Made by a program: the position numbers and the translations under genes | The notes under the pieces: generated by a model | The model's input: only the letters and a program-made list of their open reading frames with translations | Told to the model about the DNA's origin: nothing | The model's database searches: none | In this document: positions 48,191 through 61,057 of the stretch, one piece after another | Layout of the letters: each line of letters opens with the position of its first letter | Numbering within the stretch: the first letter of the stretch is position 1 | Source: Oscillospiraceae bacterium | GTDB lineage: Bacteria; Bacillota; Clostridia; Oscillospirales; Ruminococcaceae | Length of the DNA stretch: 64,000 nt | Direction: 5' to 3' | Assembly: GCA_017848115.1 (NCBI GenBank) | Contig: JAGAKZ010000031.1 | Coordinates: 62,001 to 126,000, forward strand

Positions 48191-49408
48191 ATGACATTAT
48201 TTGAAGAACTTAAAAGAAGAGGTCTTCTTGCACAGCTTACTGATGAAGATGAAATCAAAAATCTTATAAATGAAGGAAAAGCTACTTTTTATATCGGATT
48301 TGACCCTACAGCTGATTCTCTCCATGTAGGACACTTTATGGCTCTCTGTCTTATGAAAAGACTTCAGATGGCAGGAAACAAGCCAATAGTTCTTATCGGT
48401 GGCGGTACTGCAATGATCGGAGACCCTTCCGGTAAAACAGATATGAGAAAAATGATGACAAAAGAAACTATCGACCACAACGTTGAATGTTTCAAAAAAC
48501 AGATGAGCAACTTTATCGACTTTTCGGAAGACAAGGCTATCGTTGTAAACAACGGTGACTGGTTACTTGACCTCAACTATGTAGATGTACTTCGTGAAGT
48601 AGGTGCATGCTTCTCAGTAAACAAGATGCTTACTTTTGAATGTTACAAGCAGAGAATGGAAAGAGGTCTTACTTTCCTCGAATTTAACTACATGATAATG
48701 CAGAGTTATGACTTCTATATGCTTTACCAGAAGTACGGCTGTAATATGCAGTTCGGAGGAGATGACCAGTGGGCAAATATGCTCGGCGGTACAGAGCTTA
48801 TCAGAAAGAAACTCGGAAAAGACGCACACGCAATGACTATTACACTTCTTCTCAACTCAGAAGGTAAGAAGATGGGTAAAACAGAAAAGGGTGCTGTATG
48901 GCTTGATCCTGCAAAGACAAGCCCGTATGACTTCTACCAGTACTGGAGAAATGTAAGTGATGCTGACGTTATCAAGTGCCTTAAGATGCTCACTTTTGTT
49001 CCTGTTGAAGAAATAGAAGAAATGGAAAAAACTATGGAAGGCGCTCAGTTCAACAAAGCAAAGGAACTTCTTGCTTATGAACTTACAAAACTTGTTCACG
49101 GCAAAGAAGAAGCGGATAAGGCTGACGCAGCAGCAAAGGCTGTATTCTCAGGAAGCGGTAACAGTGCTGATATGCCAACAACAACACTTGGCGAAGAAGA
49201 CCTCACAAACGGCGAGATCGGTGTTCTCACACTTATGGTAAAGACAGGACTTGCTACTTCAAACGGTGACGCAAGAAGAACAGTTACTCAGGGTGGTCTT
49301 TCAGTAAACGATCAGAAAGTAACTGATCCGTCAGCCCTTATAAAGATCGATGGTGATGTTATCCTCAAAAAAGGTAAGAAAACATTCCACAAGGTTGTAA
49401 AAGGATAA
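48191..49408 (+). CDS. tyrS: Tyrosine--tRNA ligase
   Basis: This 405-residue class I synthetase charges tRNA(Tyr). The HIGH motif is HVGH in DSLHVGHFMAL (about 41-51), the tyrosine pocket shows YMIMQSYDF and GGDDQWAN, and the KMSKS motif is KMGKT. An S4 RNA-binding domain closes the protein (about 340-405, LATSNGDARRTVTQGGLSVN). ATG 48191 follows GGAGG; the longer frame upstream overlaps the promoter. The gene is monocistronic with its own terminator. Confidence 0.97.
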   Translation: MTLFEELKRRGLLAQLTDEDEIKNLINEGKATFYIGFDPTADSLHVGHFMALCLMKRLQMAGNKPIVLIGGGTAMIGDPSGKTDMRKMMTKETIDHNVECFKKQMSNFIDFSEDKAIVVNNGDWLLDLNYVDVLREVGACFSVNKMLTFECYKQRMERGLTFLEFNYMIMQSYDFYMLYQKYGCNMQFGGDDQWANMLGGTELIRKKLGKDAHAMTITLLLNSEGKKMGKTEKGAVWLDPAKTSPYDFYQYWRNVSDADVIKCLKMLTFVPVEEIEEMEKTMEGAQFNKAKELLAYELTKLVHGKEEADKADAAAKAVFSGSGNSADMPTTTLGEEDLTNGEIGVLTLMVKTGLATSNGDARRTVTQGGLSVNDQKVTDPSALIKIDGDVILKKGKKTFHKVVKG

Positions 49409-49430
49409 AAACTTTTTATATGTACAAAAG

Positions 49431-49461
49431 CAAGGCCTTCACTATGAGGGTCTTGTTTTTA
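49431..49461 (+). terminator. Terminator after tyrS
   Basis: A 10-bp stem CAAGGCCTTC / GAGGGTCTTG (two G-T pairs) is followed by TTTTTAT. Confidence 0.75.
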
Positions 49462-49510
49462 TAAAGCAGAAAAATCATCACAACATTTATTTTCAAAGGA
49501 GAATTTGCTG

Positions 49511-51226
49511 ATGAAAAGTTTACTAAAATATTTTGACGGATATAAAAAATACCTCTTTCTCGGCCCTTTCTTTAAACTGCTCGAAGCGATATTTGAGCTG
49601 ATAGTTCCTCTGGTAACCGCTAAGATCATTGACACAGGTATCGGAAACAATGACAAGGATTATATAATAAAAATGGGCGGAATCATGATACTCCTCGGAA
49701 TATCGGGACTTGCTTTTGCCCTCACATGCCAGTTTTTTGCTGCTAAATGTGCATACGGATATGCAACGTCACTCAGAAAATCTCTTTACAAACATATAAA
49801 TACTCTCTCCCATGCAGAAATAAACAAACTCGGTGCATCGACACTGATAACACGACTTACAAATGATACAAATGCTGTACAGACCGGTGTAAATATGGGC
49901 ATACGACTTGCTACTCGTTCTCCTTTTCTGATTATCGGTGCTGTCATAATGGCTGTATCAATAGACCTGAAACTCTCGCTTATACTCATTGGTGCCGCTC
50001 CAATAATAGCTTTTATCGTATACAAAGTAATGTCAAAATCTATTCCGATGTATAAGCAGAATCAGAAAAGACTCGACAAAGTATCGCTTCTTACAAGCGA
50101 AAATCTTGAAGGAACCCGTGTTATAAGAGCATTTTCAAGACAAAAAGAAGAAATAGACGAATTTTCCTCAACAGCGGATGATCTGAGCAAACACGCTGTC
50201 ATAGTAAGCAAAATATCCGCAGTTTTAAACCCTGCAAACTTTATGATACTTAATCTTGCCGCCGCATTGATAATATGGTTTGGCGGAATACGAGTAGATA
50301 CAGGCAGTCTGACACAAGGTGAAATAACTGCCCTGATAAACTACATGACACAGATCTCACTTTCACTCGTTGTACTTGCAAATCTTATCGTATTTTTCAA
50401 CAAAGCCGCAGCAGGCGCTAACCGTATAACTGAAATTTTCAATATAAACTCCTCACTTACTGACGGAAAGGAAGATATCGTTGCGACAGGTGACACTGTA
50501 CTTGAATTTTCCGATGTATCATTCAGATATCCCGACGCTTCGGAAGAATCTGTAAGCAATATATCATTTACACTAAAAAAAGGAGAAACTCTTGGAATTA
50601 TCGGTGGTACAGGCAGTGGTAAAACTACTATAGCAAATATCATTCCAAGATTTTTTGATGTAACAAGCGGAGAAATAAAAATCTATGGAAAAAATATAAA
50701 AGAATACAAGATAAGCAGTATTCGTAAAATGATCGCTTCTGTTCCTCAGAAGGTATCCGTTATTTCGGGAACAGTAGCCGAAAATATAAGAATGGGAAAC
50801 AAATCTGCAACAGATGACGAAGTGATAGATGCACTTAAAACCGCTCAGGCATACGAATTTATAGAAAAGCTTCCTGACAAAATAAATGCACCTGTACTCC
50901 AGGGCGGAAAAAACTTTTCGGGCGGACAGAAACAGCGTCTTACGATTGCCAGAGCCATTGCCGCCAAACCTAAGATACTTATACTTGATGACAGTACAAG
51001 CGCACTTGATATGACAACTGACTTAAATCTCAGAAGAGCTATTGCAGACCTTCCCGAAAATCCGGTTGTCATAATGATATCCCAGCGTGCCACTTCACTG
51101 AAAAATGCAGATAAGATCCTCGTTCTTGAGGACGGTAAAGCAGTAGGATTTGGTACTCACGATTATCTCTGCGAAAACTGCGAAGTCTACAGCGAAATAG
51201 TTGAAATACAGAAAGCCGGTGAATAA
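49511..51226 (+). CDS. Heterodimeric ABC exporter, subunit with degenerate ATP site
   Basis: This 571-residue half-transporter has six membrane helices (about 1-310) and an ABC ATPase domain with Walker A GGTGSGKTT and signature NFSGGQKQR. After Walker B, ILILDDSTSALD has Asp where the catalytic Glu is normally found, as in the TM287 or LmrC-like partner of heterodimeric exporters. It starts 9 nt after AAGGAG and is 3 bp upstream of its partner gene. The substrate could be a drug, peptide or lipid; sequence does not say. Confidence 0.9.
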   Translation: MKSLLKYFDGYKKYLFLGPFFKLLEAIFELIVPLVTAKIIDTGIGNNDKDYIIKMGGIMILLGISGLAFALTCQFFAAKCAYGYATSLRKSLYKHINTLSHAEINKLGASTLITRLTNDTNAVQTGVNMGIRLATRSPFLIIGAVIMAVSIDLKLSLILIGAAPIIAFIVYKVMSKSIPMYKQNQKRLDKVSLLTSENLEGTRVIRAFSRQKEEIDEFSSTADDLSKHAVIVSKISAVLNPANFMILNLAAALIIWFGGIRVDTGSLTQGEITALINYMTQISLSLVVLANLIVFFNKAAAGANRITEIFNINSSLTDGKEDIVATGDTVLEFSDVSFRYPDASEESVSNISFTLKKGETLGIIGGTGSGKTTIANIIPRFFDVTSGEIKIYGKNIKEYKISSIRKMIASVPQKVSVISGTVAENIRMGNKSATDDEVIDALKTAQAYEFIEKLPDKINAPVLQGGKNFSGGQKQRLTIARAIAAKPKILILDDSTSALDMTTDLNLRRAIADLPENPVVIMISQRATSLKNADKILVLEDGKAVGFGTHDYLCENCEVYSEIVEIQKAGE

Positions 51227-51229
51227 AAT

Positions 51230-52954
51230 ATGGATATACTAAAGAAAATCTTCTCTTACACAAAAAAATACAGCAAAGACCTTGCTGTTACAATAATCTT
51301 TGCTGTTATCGGTGTAGCCGGTTCACTTATAACACCTATCCTTACAGGTAAAGCTATAGACTATATCATTGGAAAGGGAAATGTTGACTTTAAGTCAGTT
51401 TCAAAAACACTCATATTTTTATGTCTTGCAGTAATAATAAGTGCATTTTCACAATGGATCATGACAAGAAGTACAAATCGTCTCTCATATCTCACTTCAT
51501 GCGATATACGAAAAGATTTCTTTGTAAAGCTTAATAAAGTACCTATAAGCTTTATTGACAAACATTCAAAAGGTGACCTTATCAGCCGTGCAACAAATGA
51601 TATAGAAACTGTCTCAGACGCTCTTACACAGTGTTTTACACAGTTTTTTACCGGTATAATAACCATTCTCGGAACACTCATTCTGATGCTGATAATAGAT
51701 GTCAAGATAGCTCTCATAGTTATTCTTCTTACCCCACTCTCTCTTGTAGCCGCTGCAGGTGTAGCAAAAGCTTCACATAAGGCATTTACCGAACAATCCG
51801 AAATAAGAGGAAAACTTTCGGGATTTACAGATGAGATGATAAAAAACCAGTCAATAGTAAAAGCTTTTTCATACGAAGATGACGCACAGGAATACTTTGA
51901 TAAGCTCAACTCACAGTACAGAGCAAGCGGTTTTAAGGCAACATTTTTCTCATCTGTTTCAAATCCGCTCACAAGATTTATAAACGGAATAATCTATGCC
52001 TTTGTAGCAATGTACGGTGCAAGCAGAGTTATAAACGGACACATATCGGTAGGTACTCTTGTAAGTTTTCTGTCATATGCAAATCAGTACACAAAACCCT
52101 TCAATGAGATCTCAGGCGTTATATCAGAACTGCAGAACGCCCTTGCCTGTGCCCGCAGAGTATTTGATGTAATATCAGCTGAAAATGAAAGTGACGACAG
52201 CAAACTTGCTGTAATCGAAAAATCAGACGGTTCTGTACGCTTTGAAAACGTAAGCTTTTCATATGTACCGCAAAAACCTTTGCTTCAGAATATCAACATC
52301 AGCATAACGCCCGGTCAGCGTATTGCCATAGTCGGACCTACAGGTTGCGGAAAGACAACTCTTATAAATCTTCTGATGAGATTTTACGATACTACTGACG
52401 GCGATGTAGTGATTTCCGGACATGATGTCAGGGAAGTTCAGAGAAACAGTTTAAGAAGCTGTTTCGGAATGGTACTGCAGGAAACATGGCTTTTCAAAGG
52501 AACGGTATCTGACAATATTTCTTACGGAAAACCTGATACAACAGAAAGTGAAATAATAGAAGCTGCAAAAGCTGCTCATGCACACAGCTTTATAAAAAGA
52601 CTACCTGGCGGATACAACACCATCATAGATGAAAACGGCGGAAACCTTTCACAAGGTCAGAAACAGCTTCTCACCATAGCCCGTATAATGCTCACAAATC
52701 CCCCTATGCTCATACTTGACGAAGCAACAAGTAACATAGATATCCGTACTGAAGTACAGATCCAGAAAGCTTTTGAAAAACTCATGAAAGGTAAAACCAG
52801 CTTTATCATAGCACACCGACTTTCCACTATAAGAAACACAGACCTTATACTTGTTATGAAAGACGGTAATATAATCGAACAAGGCAACCATAAAGAATTA
52901 ATGAAGAAGCAGGGATTTTACTATAATCTTTATGCTTCGGCTTCAAATGCGTAA
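51230..52954 (+). CDS. Heterodimeric ABC exporter, subunit with canonical Walker B
   Basis: This 574-residue half-transporter has six membrane helices and an ABC domain with Walker A GPTGCGKTT, Walker B MLILDEATSNID (canonical catalytic Glu) and switch His in IIAHRLST. Its signature NLSQGQKQL has Gln in place of the second Ser/Gly, which is common in these heterodimers. It complements the degenerate upstream subunit, so the pair should have one working ATP site. It converges on rpoC and shares the terminator between them. Confidence 0.92.
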   Translation: MDILKKIFSYTKKYSKDLAVTIIFAVIGVAGSLITPILTGKAIDYIIGKGNVDFKSVSKTLIFLCLAVIISAFSQWIMTRSTNRLSYLTSCDIRKDFFVKLNKVPISFIDKHSKGDLISRATNDIETVSDALTQCFTQFFTGIITILGTLILMLIIDVKIALIVILLTPLSLVAAAGVAKASHKAFTEQSEIRGKLSGFTDEMIKNQSIVKAFSYEDDAQEYFDKLNSQYRASGFKATFFSSVSNPLTRFINGIIYAFVAMYGASRVINGHISVGTLVSFLSYANQYTKPFNEISGVISELQNALACARRVFDVISAENESDDSKLAVIEKSDGSVRFENVSFSYVPQKPLLQNINISITPGQRIAIVGPTGCGKTTLINLLMRFYDTTDGDVVISGHDVREVQRNSLRSCFGMVLQETWLFKGTVSDNISYGKPDTTESEIIEAAKAAHAHSFIKRLPGGYNTIIDENGGNLSQGQKQLLTIARIMLTNPPMLILDEATSNIDIRTEVQIQKAFEKLMKGKTSFIIAHRLSTIRNTDLILVMKDGNIIEQGNHKELMKKQGFYYNLYASASNA

Positions 52955-52982
52955 AGATATCGTGTAAAATAACCTTAACATC

Positions 52983-53022
52983 AAAAAAATGTCCTCCGGA
53001 TTTTCGGAGGACATATTTTTTT
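52983..53022. terminator. Bidirectional terminator between the ABC exporter and rpoC
   Basis: A perfect 10-bp stem ATGTCCTCCG / CGGAGGACAT has an A7 tract before and a T7 tract after, so it works on both strands. Confidence 0.9.
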
Positions 53023-53033
53023 GATATCTTTTA

Positions 53034-56000
53034 TCAGATCACATTATCAGCTGAAAATGTTTCAGGCTTGTCGTTTTTAACAACCTTAACCTTATTATAC
53101 ATTTCCATACCTGTTCCGGCAGGAACAAGCTTACCGATAATAACATTTTCTTTAAGTCCGAGGAGATTATCGCTCTTTCCTCTGATAGCTGCATCTGTAA
53201 GAGCCTTTGTAGTTTCCTGGAATGATGCTGCTGAGAGGAAGCTGTCTGAACTTGAAGATGCCTTTGTGATACCCTGAAGAACAGGAACAGTTGTAACGAG
53301 TGAAATACCAAATTCACCGGCATCGATTCTTTCCTGAAGTTCTGCATTGATAGCATCAATTTCCTTCTTGTCAACAAGTGAACCTGGAAGGAGATAGCTG
53401 CTACCACTGTCTTCAACCTTTATCTTTCTGAGCATCTGTCTTACGATAACTTCGATATGCTTATCGTTGATATCAACACCCTGCAAACGGTATACTTTCT
53501 GTACTTCGCTGATTATATAGTTCTGTACACATTCTGTTCCCTGTACTGCAAGTATATCTGCAGGATAGCAGTTACCTTCTGTGATTCTTGTACCCTTTTC
53601 GATCACGATGCCTTCTCTGACATCCTTATCCTTGATTCTGAGGTTCCAAGGAATCATATATGTTTCCTGCTCGCCTGTTTCTTCGTCTGTAATTATTACA
53701 TTCTTTGTAGTCTTTACTTCTTCAATATGAACACGTCCTGCAATTCTTGCGATTATAGCTGCATTCTTAGGACGACGGCTTTCGAAAAGTTCTTCAACTC
53801 GAGGGAGACCCTGTGTAATATCTTCTGCTGAAGCGATACCACCTGTATGGAACGTTCTCATTGTAAGCTGTGTACCAGGTTCACCGATAGACTGAGCTGC
53901 AATGATACCAACTGCTTCACCGACAGATACGAGATTTCCGTTAGCAAGGTTTGCACCGTAACACTTAGCGCATACACCCTGCTTTGATTTACAGTGGAGA
54001 ACTGAACGGATTTTGATACGTTCTACGCCAAGATTTACAACCTTGTTTACATCTTCTTCTGTCATGAGCTTTGTCTTAGGTACTACTACCTCACCCGTCT
54101 GAGGATCGCAGAGATTTTCAACAAGATAACGACCGAGAAGACGCTCTGAGAGTGGTTCGATCTTTTCGTTTCCTTCTCTGATTTCATATATTTCAAGACC
54201 TTCATTTGATTCACAATCTGTTTCATGAATGATAACATCCTGTGATACGTCAACAAGACGTCTTGTAAGGTAACCTGAGTCGGCAGTTCTGAGCGCTGTA
54301 TCGGCAAGACCTTTACGAGCACCACGAGATGAGATGAAGTATTCGAGAATGTTAAGACCTTCACGGTAGTTAGCTCTGATCGGAATTTCGATAGTTGTAC
54401 CTGATGTATTGGCGATAAGTCCACGCATACCAGCGAGCTGTCTTATCTGGTTGATACTACCACGGGCACCTGAGTCAGCCATCATGAAGATAGGATTGTA
54501 TTTATCAAGATTTGATTTAAGTGCATCCGTTACATCATTTGTAGCCTTGTTCCATATATCAATTACCTTCTTGGACTTCTCAGCGCCTGATATATATCCG
54601 TATTCATACTGTTCTGTGATAACATCAATCTTACCCTGAGCTGTGTCAAGAATTTCTTTTTTCTGTGGTGGAATTACCGCATCACATACAGCAACCGTAA
54701 TAGCAGCCTTGGTAGAATACTTAAATCCAAGTGCTTTAACCTTATCAAGAACTTCAGAAGTAGTTGTCGTGCCATGTATTCTGATACAACGTTCTATGAT
54801 ATCAGAAAGCTGTTTCTTACCTACAAGGAACGCTATTTCAAGATCGAACTGCTTGTCAGAATCAGTTCTGTCAACATAGCCGAGATCCTGAGGAATATTT
54901 TCATTGAATATAAGTCTGCCGACTGTACAATCAACAATTTTTGAAACTTTTCTTCCTGCAATTTCCTTTGTAATTCTTACCTTGATCGCAGCGTGAAGTG
55001 ATACAATGTGCTCGTTATAAGCCATGAGAGCTTCGCTTTCATCTCTGAACACCTTACCCTCACCCGGTTCACCCTCTTTAAGCATTGTGAGATAATAAGA
55101 ACCGAGTACCATATCCTGTGAAGGAACAGCAACAGGCTTACCATCTGAAGGCTTGAGAAGGTTATTCGCAGCAAGCATAAGGAATCTTGCTTCTGCCTGT
55201 GCTTCTGCTGAAAGCGGAAGATGTACAGCCATCTGGTCACCGTCAAAGTCAGCGTTATAAGCTGTACATACGAGAGGATGAAGCTTTAATGCACGACCTT
55301 CAACAAGAACCGGCTCGAATGCCTGAATACCAAGTCTGTGAAGTGTGGGGGCACGGTTAAGAAGAACCGGGTGATCCTTGATTACATTTTCAAGAGCATC
55401 CCATACTTCTGTTCTTGCTCTGTCAACGAGTTTTCTTGCACTCTTTATATTAGCAATTACCTTTGTATCAACAAGTCTCTTTAAAACAAAAGGTTTGAAA
55501 AGTTCAAGAGCCATTTCCTTAGGAAGACCGCACTGATACATCTTGAGTTCAGGTCCTACAACGATAACTGAACGTCCTGAGTAGTCAACACGCTTACCGA
55601 GAAGGTTCTGTCTGAAACGACCCTGCTTACCTTTGAGCATATCAGAAAGAGACTTTAATGCTCTGTTATTAGGACCTGTAACAGGTCTGCCGTGTCTGCC
55701 GTTATCTATAAGTGCGTCTACAGCTTCCTGAAGCATACGTTTTTCATTTCTGATGATGATATCAGGAGCTTCAAGAGTAAGCATTCTCTTAAGACGATTG
55801 TTTCTGTTTATAACTCTTCTGTAAAGATCATTGAGGTCTGATGTAGCATATCTACCACCATCAAGCATAACCATAGGACGGATATCCGGAGGAATTACCG
55901 GAACAACATCAAGTACCATCCAGTGAGGTTTGTTACCTGAAAGTCTGAATGCTTCTATTATTTCGAGTCTTTTGAGAAGCTTTATCTTCTTCTGACCTGC

Positions 56001-56942
56001 CGGAAGATCCTTAAGCTCAGCCTTAAGCTCATCTGCAAGCCATACAAGACTGTTTATCCAGTTGTCTTTATTTGCTATTTCATCAAATTCGCCGTTTACG
56101 TTTGCATCTGCGATATTCTGATTAAAAAGTTCTTCGATATACTCAGAACCCGTCTTTACTTTGATTCTGAGAGGGCTACCGTATTCTTCCTGTTCTCTGT
56201 TGTAACGCATTACTTTCTGGAGGAATACAGATCTTTTTACTACCTGGCCTTCCTGATAATCAGGATTTCCGCCGTTATCTGTGATGAGATAAATTCTCTT
56301 GGAGAGATAATCTATAATTTCTCTTTCACTTATACCGGTTACTTTAGCGAACTGTTCGATGTGCTGTGTGATGTATTCATCATATCTGCCCGGATCGTAC
56401 TCTTCAAGAAGTTCCTTAATTGCTTCGGCACCCATATCAGCGTAGAAATCATCGCCGTATTTTTCAAGTGCGTCAAGATATTCCTTTTCTGAAAGGAGCT
56501 GCTTTTTAATAAGCTCTGTTGTATTACCCGGATCGACAACTATATACTTGGTAAAGTAAAGTATTTCTTCAAGACGTTTCTGTGAAACTTCAAGCACCTG
56601 ACCTATTCTGGAAGGTGTACCTTTGAAGTACCATATATGTGAAACCGGTGCCGCAAGCTCTATGTGGCCCATTCTTTCACGTCTTACTTTCGCTCTGGTA
56701 ACTTCAACACCACAGCGGTCGCAGACTTTACCTTTGAATCTTATTTTCTTGAACTTACCACAGTGACATTCCCAGTCCTTTGTAGGTCCGAAAATCTTTT
56801 CGCAGAAAAGACCGTCACGTTCAGGTTTCTGTGTTCTGTAGTTTATAGTTTCAGGACGTTCAACTGCACCATATGACCATGTACGAATCTGTTCAGGTGA
56901 AGCAAGCCCTATTTTTATTGATTTGAATTCGTTAAATTCCAA
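53034..56942 (-). CDS. rpoC: DNA-directed RNA polymerase subunit beta'
   Basis: This 1302-residue subunit holds the polymerase active site. The catalytic magnesium motif is [14 protein letters not shown] (three Asp). Two zinc sites are seen: [20 protein letters not shown] near the N-terminus and a later set ending in [13 protein letters not shown]. The start is taken as TTG 56942, 8 nt after GGAGG. The longer frame from TTG 56969 adds PPVWEDNA with no ribosome site, and an ATG in between is out of frame. It lies about 104 bp after rpoB with no terminator, so they form one unit. Confidence 0.97.
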   Translation of the reverse strand: MEFNEFKSIKIGLASPEQIRTWSYGAVERPETINYRTQKPERDGLFCEKIFGPTKDWECHCGKFKKIRFKGKVCDRCGVEVTRAKVRRERMGHIELAAPVSHIWYFKGTPSRIGQVLEVSQKRLEEILYFTKYIVVDPGNTTELIKKQLLSEKEYLDALEKYGDDFYADMGAEAIKELLEEYDPGRYDEYITQHIEQFAKVTGISEREIIDYLSKRIYLITDNGGNPDYQEGQVVKRSVFLQKVMRYNREQEEYGSPLRIKVKTGSEYIEELFNQNIADANVNGEFDEIANKDNWINSLVWLADELKAELKDLPAGQKKIKLLKRLEIIEAFRLSGNKPHWMVLDVVPVIPPDIRPMVMLDGGRYATSDLNDLYRRVINRNNRLKRMLTLEAPDIIIRNEKRMLQEAVDALIDNGRHGRPVTGPNNRALKSLSDMLKGKQGRFRQNLLGKRVDYSGRSVIVVGPELKMYQCGLPKEMALELFKPFVLKRLVDTKVIANIKSARKLVDRARTEVWDALENVIKDHPVLLNRAPTLHRLGIQAFEPVLVEGRALKLHPLVCTAYNADFDGDQMAVHLPLSAEAQAEARFLMLAANNLLKPSDGKPVAVPSQDMVLGSYYLTMLKEGEPGEGKVFRDESEALMAYNEHIVSLHAAIKVRITKEIAGRKVSKIVDCTVGRLIFNENIPQDLGYVDRTDSDKQFDLEIAFLVGKKQLSDIIERCIRIHGTTTTSEVLDKVKALGFKYSTKAAITVAVCDAVIPPQKKEILDTAQGKIDVITEQYEYGYISGAEKSKKVIDIWNKATNDVTDALKSNLDKYNPIFMMADSGARGSINQIRQLAGMRGLIANTSGTTIEIPIRANYREGLNILEYFISSRGARKGLADTALRTADSGYLTRRLVDVSQDVIIHETDCESNEGLEIYEIREGNEKIEPLSERLLGRYLVENLCDPQTGEVVVPKTKLMTEEDVNKVVNLGVERIKIRSVLHCKSKQGVCAKCYGANLANGNLVSVGEAVGIIAAQSIGEPGTQLTMRTFHTGGIASAEDITQGLPRVEELFESRRPKNAAIIARIAGRVHIEEVKTTKNVIITDEETGEQETYMIPWNLRIKDKDVREGIVIEKGTRITEGNCYPADILAVQGTECVQNYIISEVQKVYRLQGVDINDKHIEVIVRQMLRKIKVEDSGSSYLLPGSLVDKKEIDAINAELQERIDAGEFGISLVTTVPVLQGITKASSSSDSFLSAASFQETTKALTDAAIRGKSDNLLGLKENVIIGKLVPAGTGMEMYNKVKVVKNDKPETFSADNVI

Positions 56943-57046
56943 AGCATTATCCTCCCACACCGGAGGCAAGATGCAAAGAGAAGAAAAACTATCTTCCCTC
57001 CGCTACTTAACTCCTAGTCTTAAACTATAAGCAAATATTACTATAA

Positions 57047-60000
57047 TTAAAATTCATCTTCGTCAGAAGTCAGATCATCATAATTGAAGTCGCCTTCATC
57101 ATCCATATCGGTAAATGAATCATCATCCATATCGTCCATATCAGCATCATCACCGTTTTCTATACCCATACCTGAATCAGCTGCTTCATCCAAATCATAA
57201 TAATTGTCAGTTACCGGCATTGATGTATCATCCGGTGCTGAAACCGGCTGAGGTATGATATCATCATCATCAAAAGTCTGTTTAAGATCTATTTCATTTT
57301 CTTCAGCATCAAGAACTCTTACATCAAGACCGAGTGACTGGAGTTCCTTGATAAGAACCTTGAATGCTTCAGGGAAGCTCGGCTTAGGAACGTTCTGTCC
57401 CTTAACAATAGCTTCATATGTGTTTACACGTCCTACAGTATCGTCAGATTTAACTGTAAGAATTTCCTGAAGTGTATATGCAGCACCATAAGCTTCAAGT
57501 GCCCAAACTTCCATTTCACCGAATCTCTGTCCACCGAACTGTGCCTTACCGCCAAGAGGCTGCTGTGTAACAAGTGAGTAAGGACCTACTGAACGTGCAT
57601 GGATCTTATCGTCAACGAGGTGATGGAGTTTGAGGTAATACATATAACCAACTGTAACCTTGTTATCAAAAGGTTCACCTGTTCTTCCGTCATAAAGCGT
57701 AAACTTACCGTCTTCGTTGAAGTCAACGCCGTTAAAGAGCATATCAGGATCATCAACCTTCTTGAGATGTTCATCAGCTGCTCTGAAACAAGCACGTATA
57801 TCTTCTTCATGCGCACCGTCAAATACAGGAGTCATTATCTTCCAGCCAAGTGCCTTAGCTGCAATACCAAGATGTACTTCAAGTACCTGTCCGATGTTCA
57901 TACGTGAAGGAACGCCGAGAGGGTTAAGAACGATATCAAGTGGTGTACCGTCAGCAAGGAATGGCATATCTTCCTGAGGGAGTATACGTGAAACGACACC
58001 CTTGTTACCATGACGACCGGCCATCTTGTCTCCGACAGAGATCTTTCTCTTCTGAGCGATATAGCAACGAACGAGCATATTTACACCGGGACTGAGTTCA
58101 TCACAGTTTTCTCTTGTAAATATCTTTACGTCAACAATAACACCGGCTTCACCATGTGGTACTTTAAGAGAATTATCACGTACTTCTCTTGCCTTTTCAC
58201 CGAATATTGCTCTGAGAAGTCTTTCTTCTGCTGTAAGTTCAGTTTCACCCTTAGGTGTTACCTTACCAACAAGTATATCACCTGCATGAACTTCAGCACC
58301 GATACGGATAATACCGTTTTCGTCAAGATCCTTGAGAGCGTCATCGCCTACGTTAGGAATATCTCTTGTGATCTCTTCAGGTCCGAGTTTTGTATCTCTT
58401 GCTTCTATTTCATATTCTTCAATATGGATAGATGTATATATATCTTCACGTACAACTCTTTCGTTAAGAAGTACGGCGTCTTCGTAGTTATAACCTTCCC
58501 ATGTCATAAATCCGATGAGAGCGTTTTTACCGAGTGATATTTCACCATCACATGTAGCAGGACCGTCAGCAAGAACCTGACCTGCTGTGATTCTTTCACC
58601 TGTACTTACTATCGGGCGCTGGTTTGTACATGTACCCTGGTTTGAACGCTTGAACTTTGTAAGTTTATACTTATGTTCAATCAGGTTATCGTCCTTTATG
58701 ACAATTTCGTCTGCACAAACAGAAGTAACTACACCATCACAATCTGCAACTATACATACACCTGAGTCAACCGCTGCCTTGTATTCCATACCTGTTCCTA
58801 CGATAGGACTTTCTGTCTTGAGAAGCGGCACAGCCTGTCGCTGCATGTTTGAACCCATAAGTGCACGGTTAGCGTCATCGTTCTCAAGGAACGGAATCAT
58901 AGCTGTAGCAACAGAAACAACCATCTTAGGTGAAACGTCCATGTAGTCAACGATTTCTCTTTCACATTCGAGGATCTTGTCTCTGTAACGTGCATTTACT
59001 CTTACTCTTGCAAATTTTCCTTCTTCTGTAAGCGGTTCGTTAGCCTGTGCAACTACAAAGTTGTCTTCAACATCAGCTGTCATATATACAACTTCATTTG
59101 TAACCACACCTGTCTCTTTATCAACTTTACGATAAGGAGCTTCGATAAATCCGTATTTATTTATTCTTGCAAATGTAGCAAGATATGAGATAAGACCGAT
59201 GTTAGGACCTTCAGGTGTTTCGATAGGACACATTCTTCCGTAGTGGCTGTAGTGAACGTCACGAACCTCAAATCCGGCTCTGTCTCTTGAAAGACCGCCA
59301 GGACCGAGAGCTGAAAGACGTCTCTTATGTGTAAGTTCAGCCAGAGGGTTTGTCTGATCCATAAACTGTGAAAGTGGTGATGAACCGAAAAATTCTTTTA
59401 TAGCCGCTGTGATAGGACGGATATTTACAAGCGACTGAGGTGTTATTGTATCAACATCCTGAGTCTGAAGGTTCATTCTTTCACGGATAACTCTTTCCAT
59501 TCTTGCAAAACCGATTCTGAACTGGTTCTGGAGAAGTTCACCTACAGAACGGATTCTTCTGTTTCCAAGATGGTCGATATCGTCAACTGTTCCTATACCT
59601 GAACAAAGGTTGAGGAAATAGCTTATTGTAGCGTATATATCATCGAGAATAATGTGCTTAGGAACGAGTTCTTCCACTCTCTTCTTTACATTTTCTTCGA
59701 TTTCTTCGTCATTAGCAGAATTTTCAAGGATATCCTTGAGAACTTTGAAGTAAACTTTTTCATTGATATCATACTTTTCTACATCAAAGTTTACATACTT
59801 TGTGATATCAACCATACCGTTACCGATGATCTTTACTTCTTTTTCAACAAGTCTTGTTTTCTTTTCACCTAAAGGAGTTGTGTAATCTTCCTTTACCTCA
59901 ACTTTTACAAAAGCTTCGGACACACCTGCCTGTTCAATTTCACAAGCCTTCTCGTAGTTTATAAATTCACCTTCATCAGCCATAAATTCGCCTGTAAGAG

Positions 60001-60895
60001 AATTAACAACCGGTCTTGAAAGTCTGTGACCTGCAAGTCTTGAAGCGATACCAAGCTTTTTGTTGTACTTGTATCTACCAAATTTGCAGAGATCGTATCT
60101 CTTTGCATCAAAGAAAAGATTGTTGATATGAGAAAGTGCACTTTCAACTGTCGGCGGCTCACCCGGACGGAGTTTCTTGTAGACGTCTATAAGTGCATCT
60201 GAATTATTTTTTGTACCGTCTTTCTGGATAATAGTCTGATTAAGTCTTTCGTCAAAACCGAACATATCTTCGATTTCTTCGTCAGTACTTACACCGAGTG
60301 CTCTTATGAATGTAGTAAGCGGTATCTTTCTGTTTTTATCTATACGTACATATATTACGTCATTGGAGTCCATCTCGTATTCAAGCCATGCACCGCGGTT
60401 CGGAATAACAGTGGACTTGTAAAGGTTTTTACCTGTTTTATCCTTTTCAAATGAATAGTAAACACCAGGAGATCTGACAAGCTGGGAAACGATAACACGT
60501 TCCGCACCGTTGATTACAAAGGTACCGCTGTCTGTCATAAGCGGGAAATCGCCCATAAAAATTTCGCTTTCCTTAACATCGCCGGTTTCCTTGTTCCACA
60601 GTGTTGCAGTAACTCTCAAAGGTGCTGCATAAGTAACATCACGCTCTTTACATTCAGCAATAGAATATTTAGGCGTTTCGTCAATTTTATATCCTGTAAA
60701 ATTCAGAACTAAATTTCCGTTGTAGTCAGTAATAGCTGCTACATCATGAAAAACCTCTTTGAGTCCCTCCTCTTTGAACCATTTGTAGGAATTTTTCTGC
60801 ACTTCAATAAGATTTGGCATCTCTAAAGCCTCGTTTATTTTACCGAAGCTCATTCTTACATTTTTTCCGAGCTGTTTAGGCTTGACATTCACCAT
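57047..60895 (-). CDS. rpoB: DNA-directed RNA polymerase subunit beta
   Basis: This 1282-residue subunit forms the other jaw of RNA polymerase. Recognisable blocks are the rifampicin region ([20 protein letters not shown], with [19 protein letters not shown] after it), [15 protein letters not shown] and the C-terminal [20 protein letters not shown]. The sensitive-type residues are present in the rifampicin region. A very acidic tail of about 70 residues (many Asp) ends the protein, longer than in Bacillus. It is the first gene of its unit with a consensus promoter; rplJ and rplL are not upstream. Confidence 0.98.
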   Translation of the reverse strand: MVNVKPKQLGKNVRMSFGKINEALEMPNLIEVQKNSYKWFKEEGLKEVFHDVAAITDYNGNLVLNFTGYKIDETPKYSIAECKERDVTYAAPLRVTATLWNKETGDVKESEIFMGDFPLMTDSGTFVINGAERVIVSQLVRSPGVYYSFEKDKTGKNLYKSTVIPNRGAWLEYEMDSNDVIYVRIDKNRKIPLTTFIRALGVSTDEEIEDMFGFDERLNQTIIQKDGTKNNSDALIDVYKKLRPGEPPTVESALSHINNLFFDAKRYDLCKFGRYKYNKKLGIASRLAGHRLSRPVVNSLTGEFMADEGEFINYEKACEIEQAGVSEAFVKVEVKEDYTTPLGEKKTRLVEKEVKIIGNGMVDITKYVNFDVEKYDINEKVYFKVLKDILENSANDEEIEENVKKRVEELVPKHIILDDIYATISYFLNLCSGIGTVDDIDHLGNRRIRSVGELLQNQFRIGFARMERVIRERMNLQTQDVDTITPQSLVNIRPITAAIKEFFGSSPLSQFMDQTNPLAELTHKRRLSALGPGGLSRDRAGFEVRDVHYSHYGRMCPIETPEGPNIGLISYLATFARINKYGFIEAPYRKVDKETGVVTNEVVYMTADVEDNFVVAQANEPLTEEGKFARVRVNARYRDKILECEREIVDYMDVSPKMVVSVATAMIPFLENDDANRALMGSNMQRQAVPLLKTESPIVGTGMEYKAAVDSGVCIVADCDGVVTSVCADEIVIKDDNLIEHKYKLTKFKRSNQGTCTNQRPIVSTGERITAGQVLADGPATCDGEISLGKNALIGFMTWEGYNYEDAVLLNERVVREDIYTSIHIEEYEIEARDTKLGPEEITRDIPNVGDDALKDLDENGIIRIGAEVHAGDILVGKVTPKGETELTAEERLLRAIFGEKAREVRDNSLKVPHGEAGVIVDVKIFTRENCDELSPGVNMLVRCYIAQKRKISVGDKMAGRHGNKGVVSRILPQEDMPFLADGTPLDIVLNPLGVPSRMNIGQVLEVHLGIAAKALGWKIMTPVFDGAHEEDIRACFRAADEHLKKVDDPDMLFNGVDFNEDGKFTLYDGRTGEPFDNKVTVGYMYYLKLHHLVDDKIHARSVGPYSLVTQQPLGGKAQFGGQRFGEMEVWALEAYGAAYTLQEILTVKSDDTVGRVNTYEAIVKGQNVPKPSFPEAFKVLIKELQSLGLDVRVLDAEENEIDLKQTFDDDDIIPQPVSAPDDTSMPVTDNYYDLDEAADSGMGIENGDDADMDDMDDDSFTDMDDEGDFNYDDLTSDEDEF

Positions 60896-61057
60896 AGGTG
60901 TCTGGTCCTCCTTTTTGTTGATGGAGTGTTTTTGTCACTGTAAAAAATGACAATCACACAGGAATTAATCTGAAACTATTGCTATTTTAATACTTATGTG
61001 TTATACTGATACTGTTATAAAACAGGTATACAAATAGCCATTTTGATACATTATATT

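Noticed and set aside
58010-58537. 175-codon plus-strand open frame inside rpoB
   Set aside because: Antisense shadow of rpoB, Cys/Phe-rich composition, no ribosome site or promoter.
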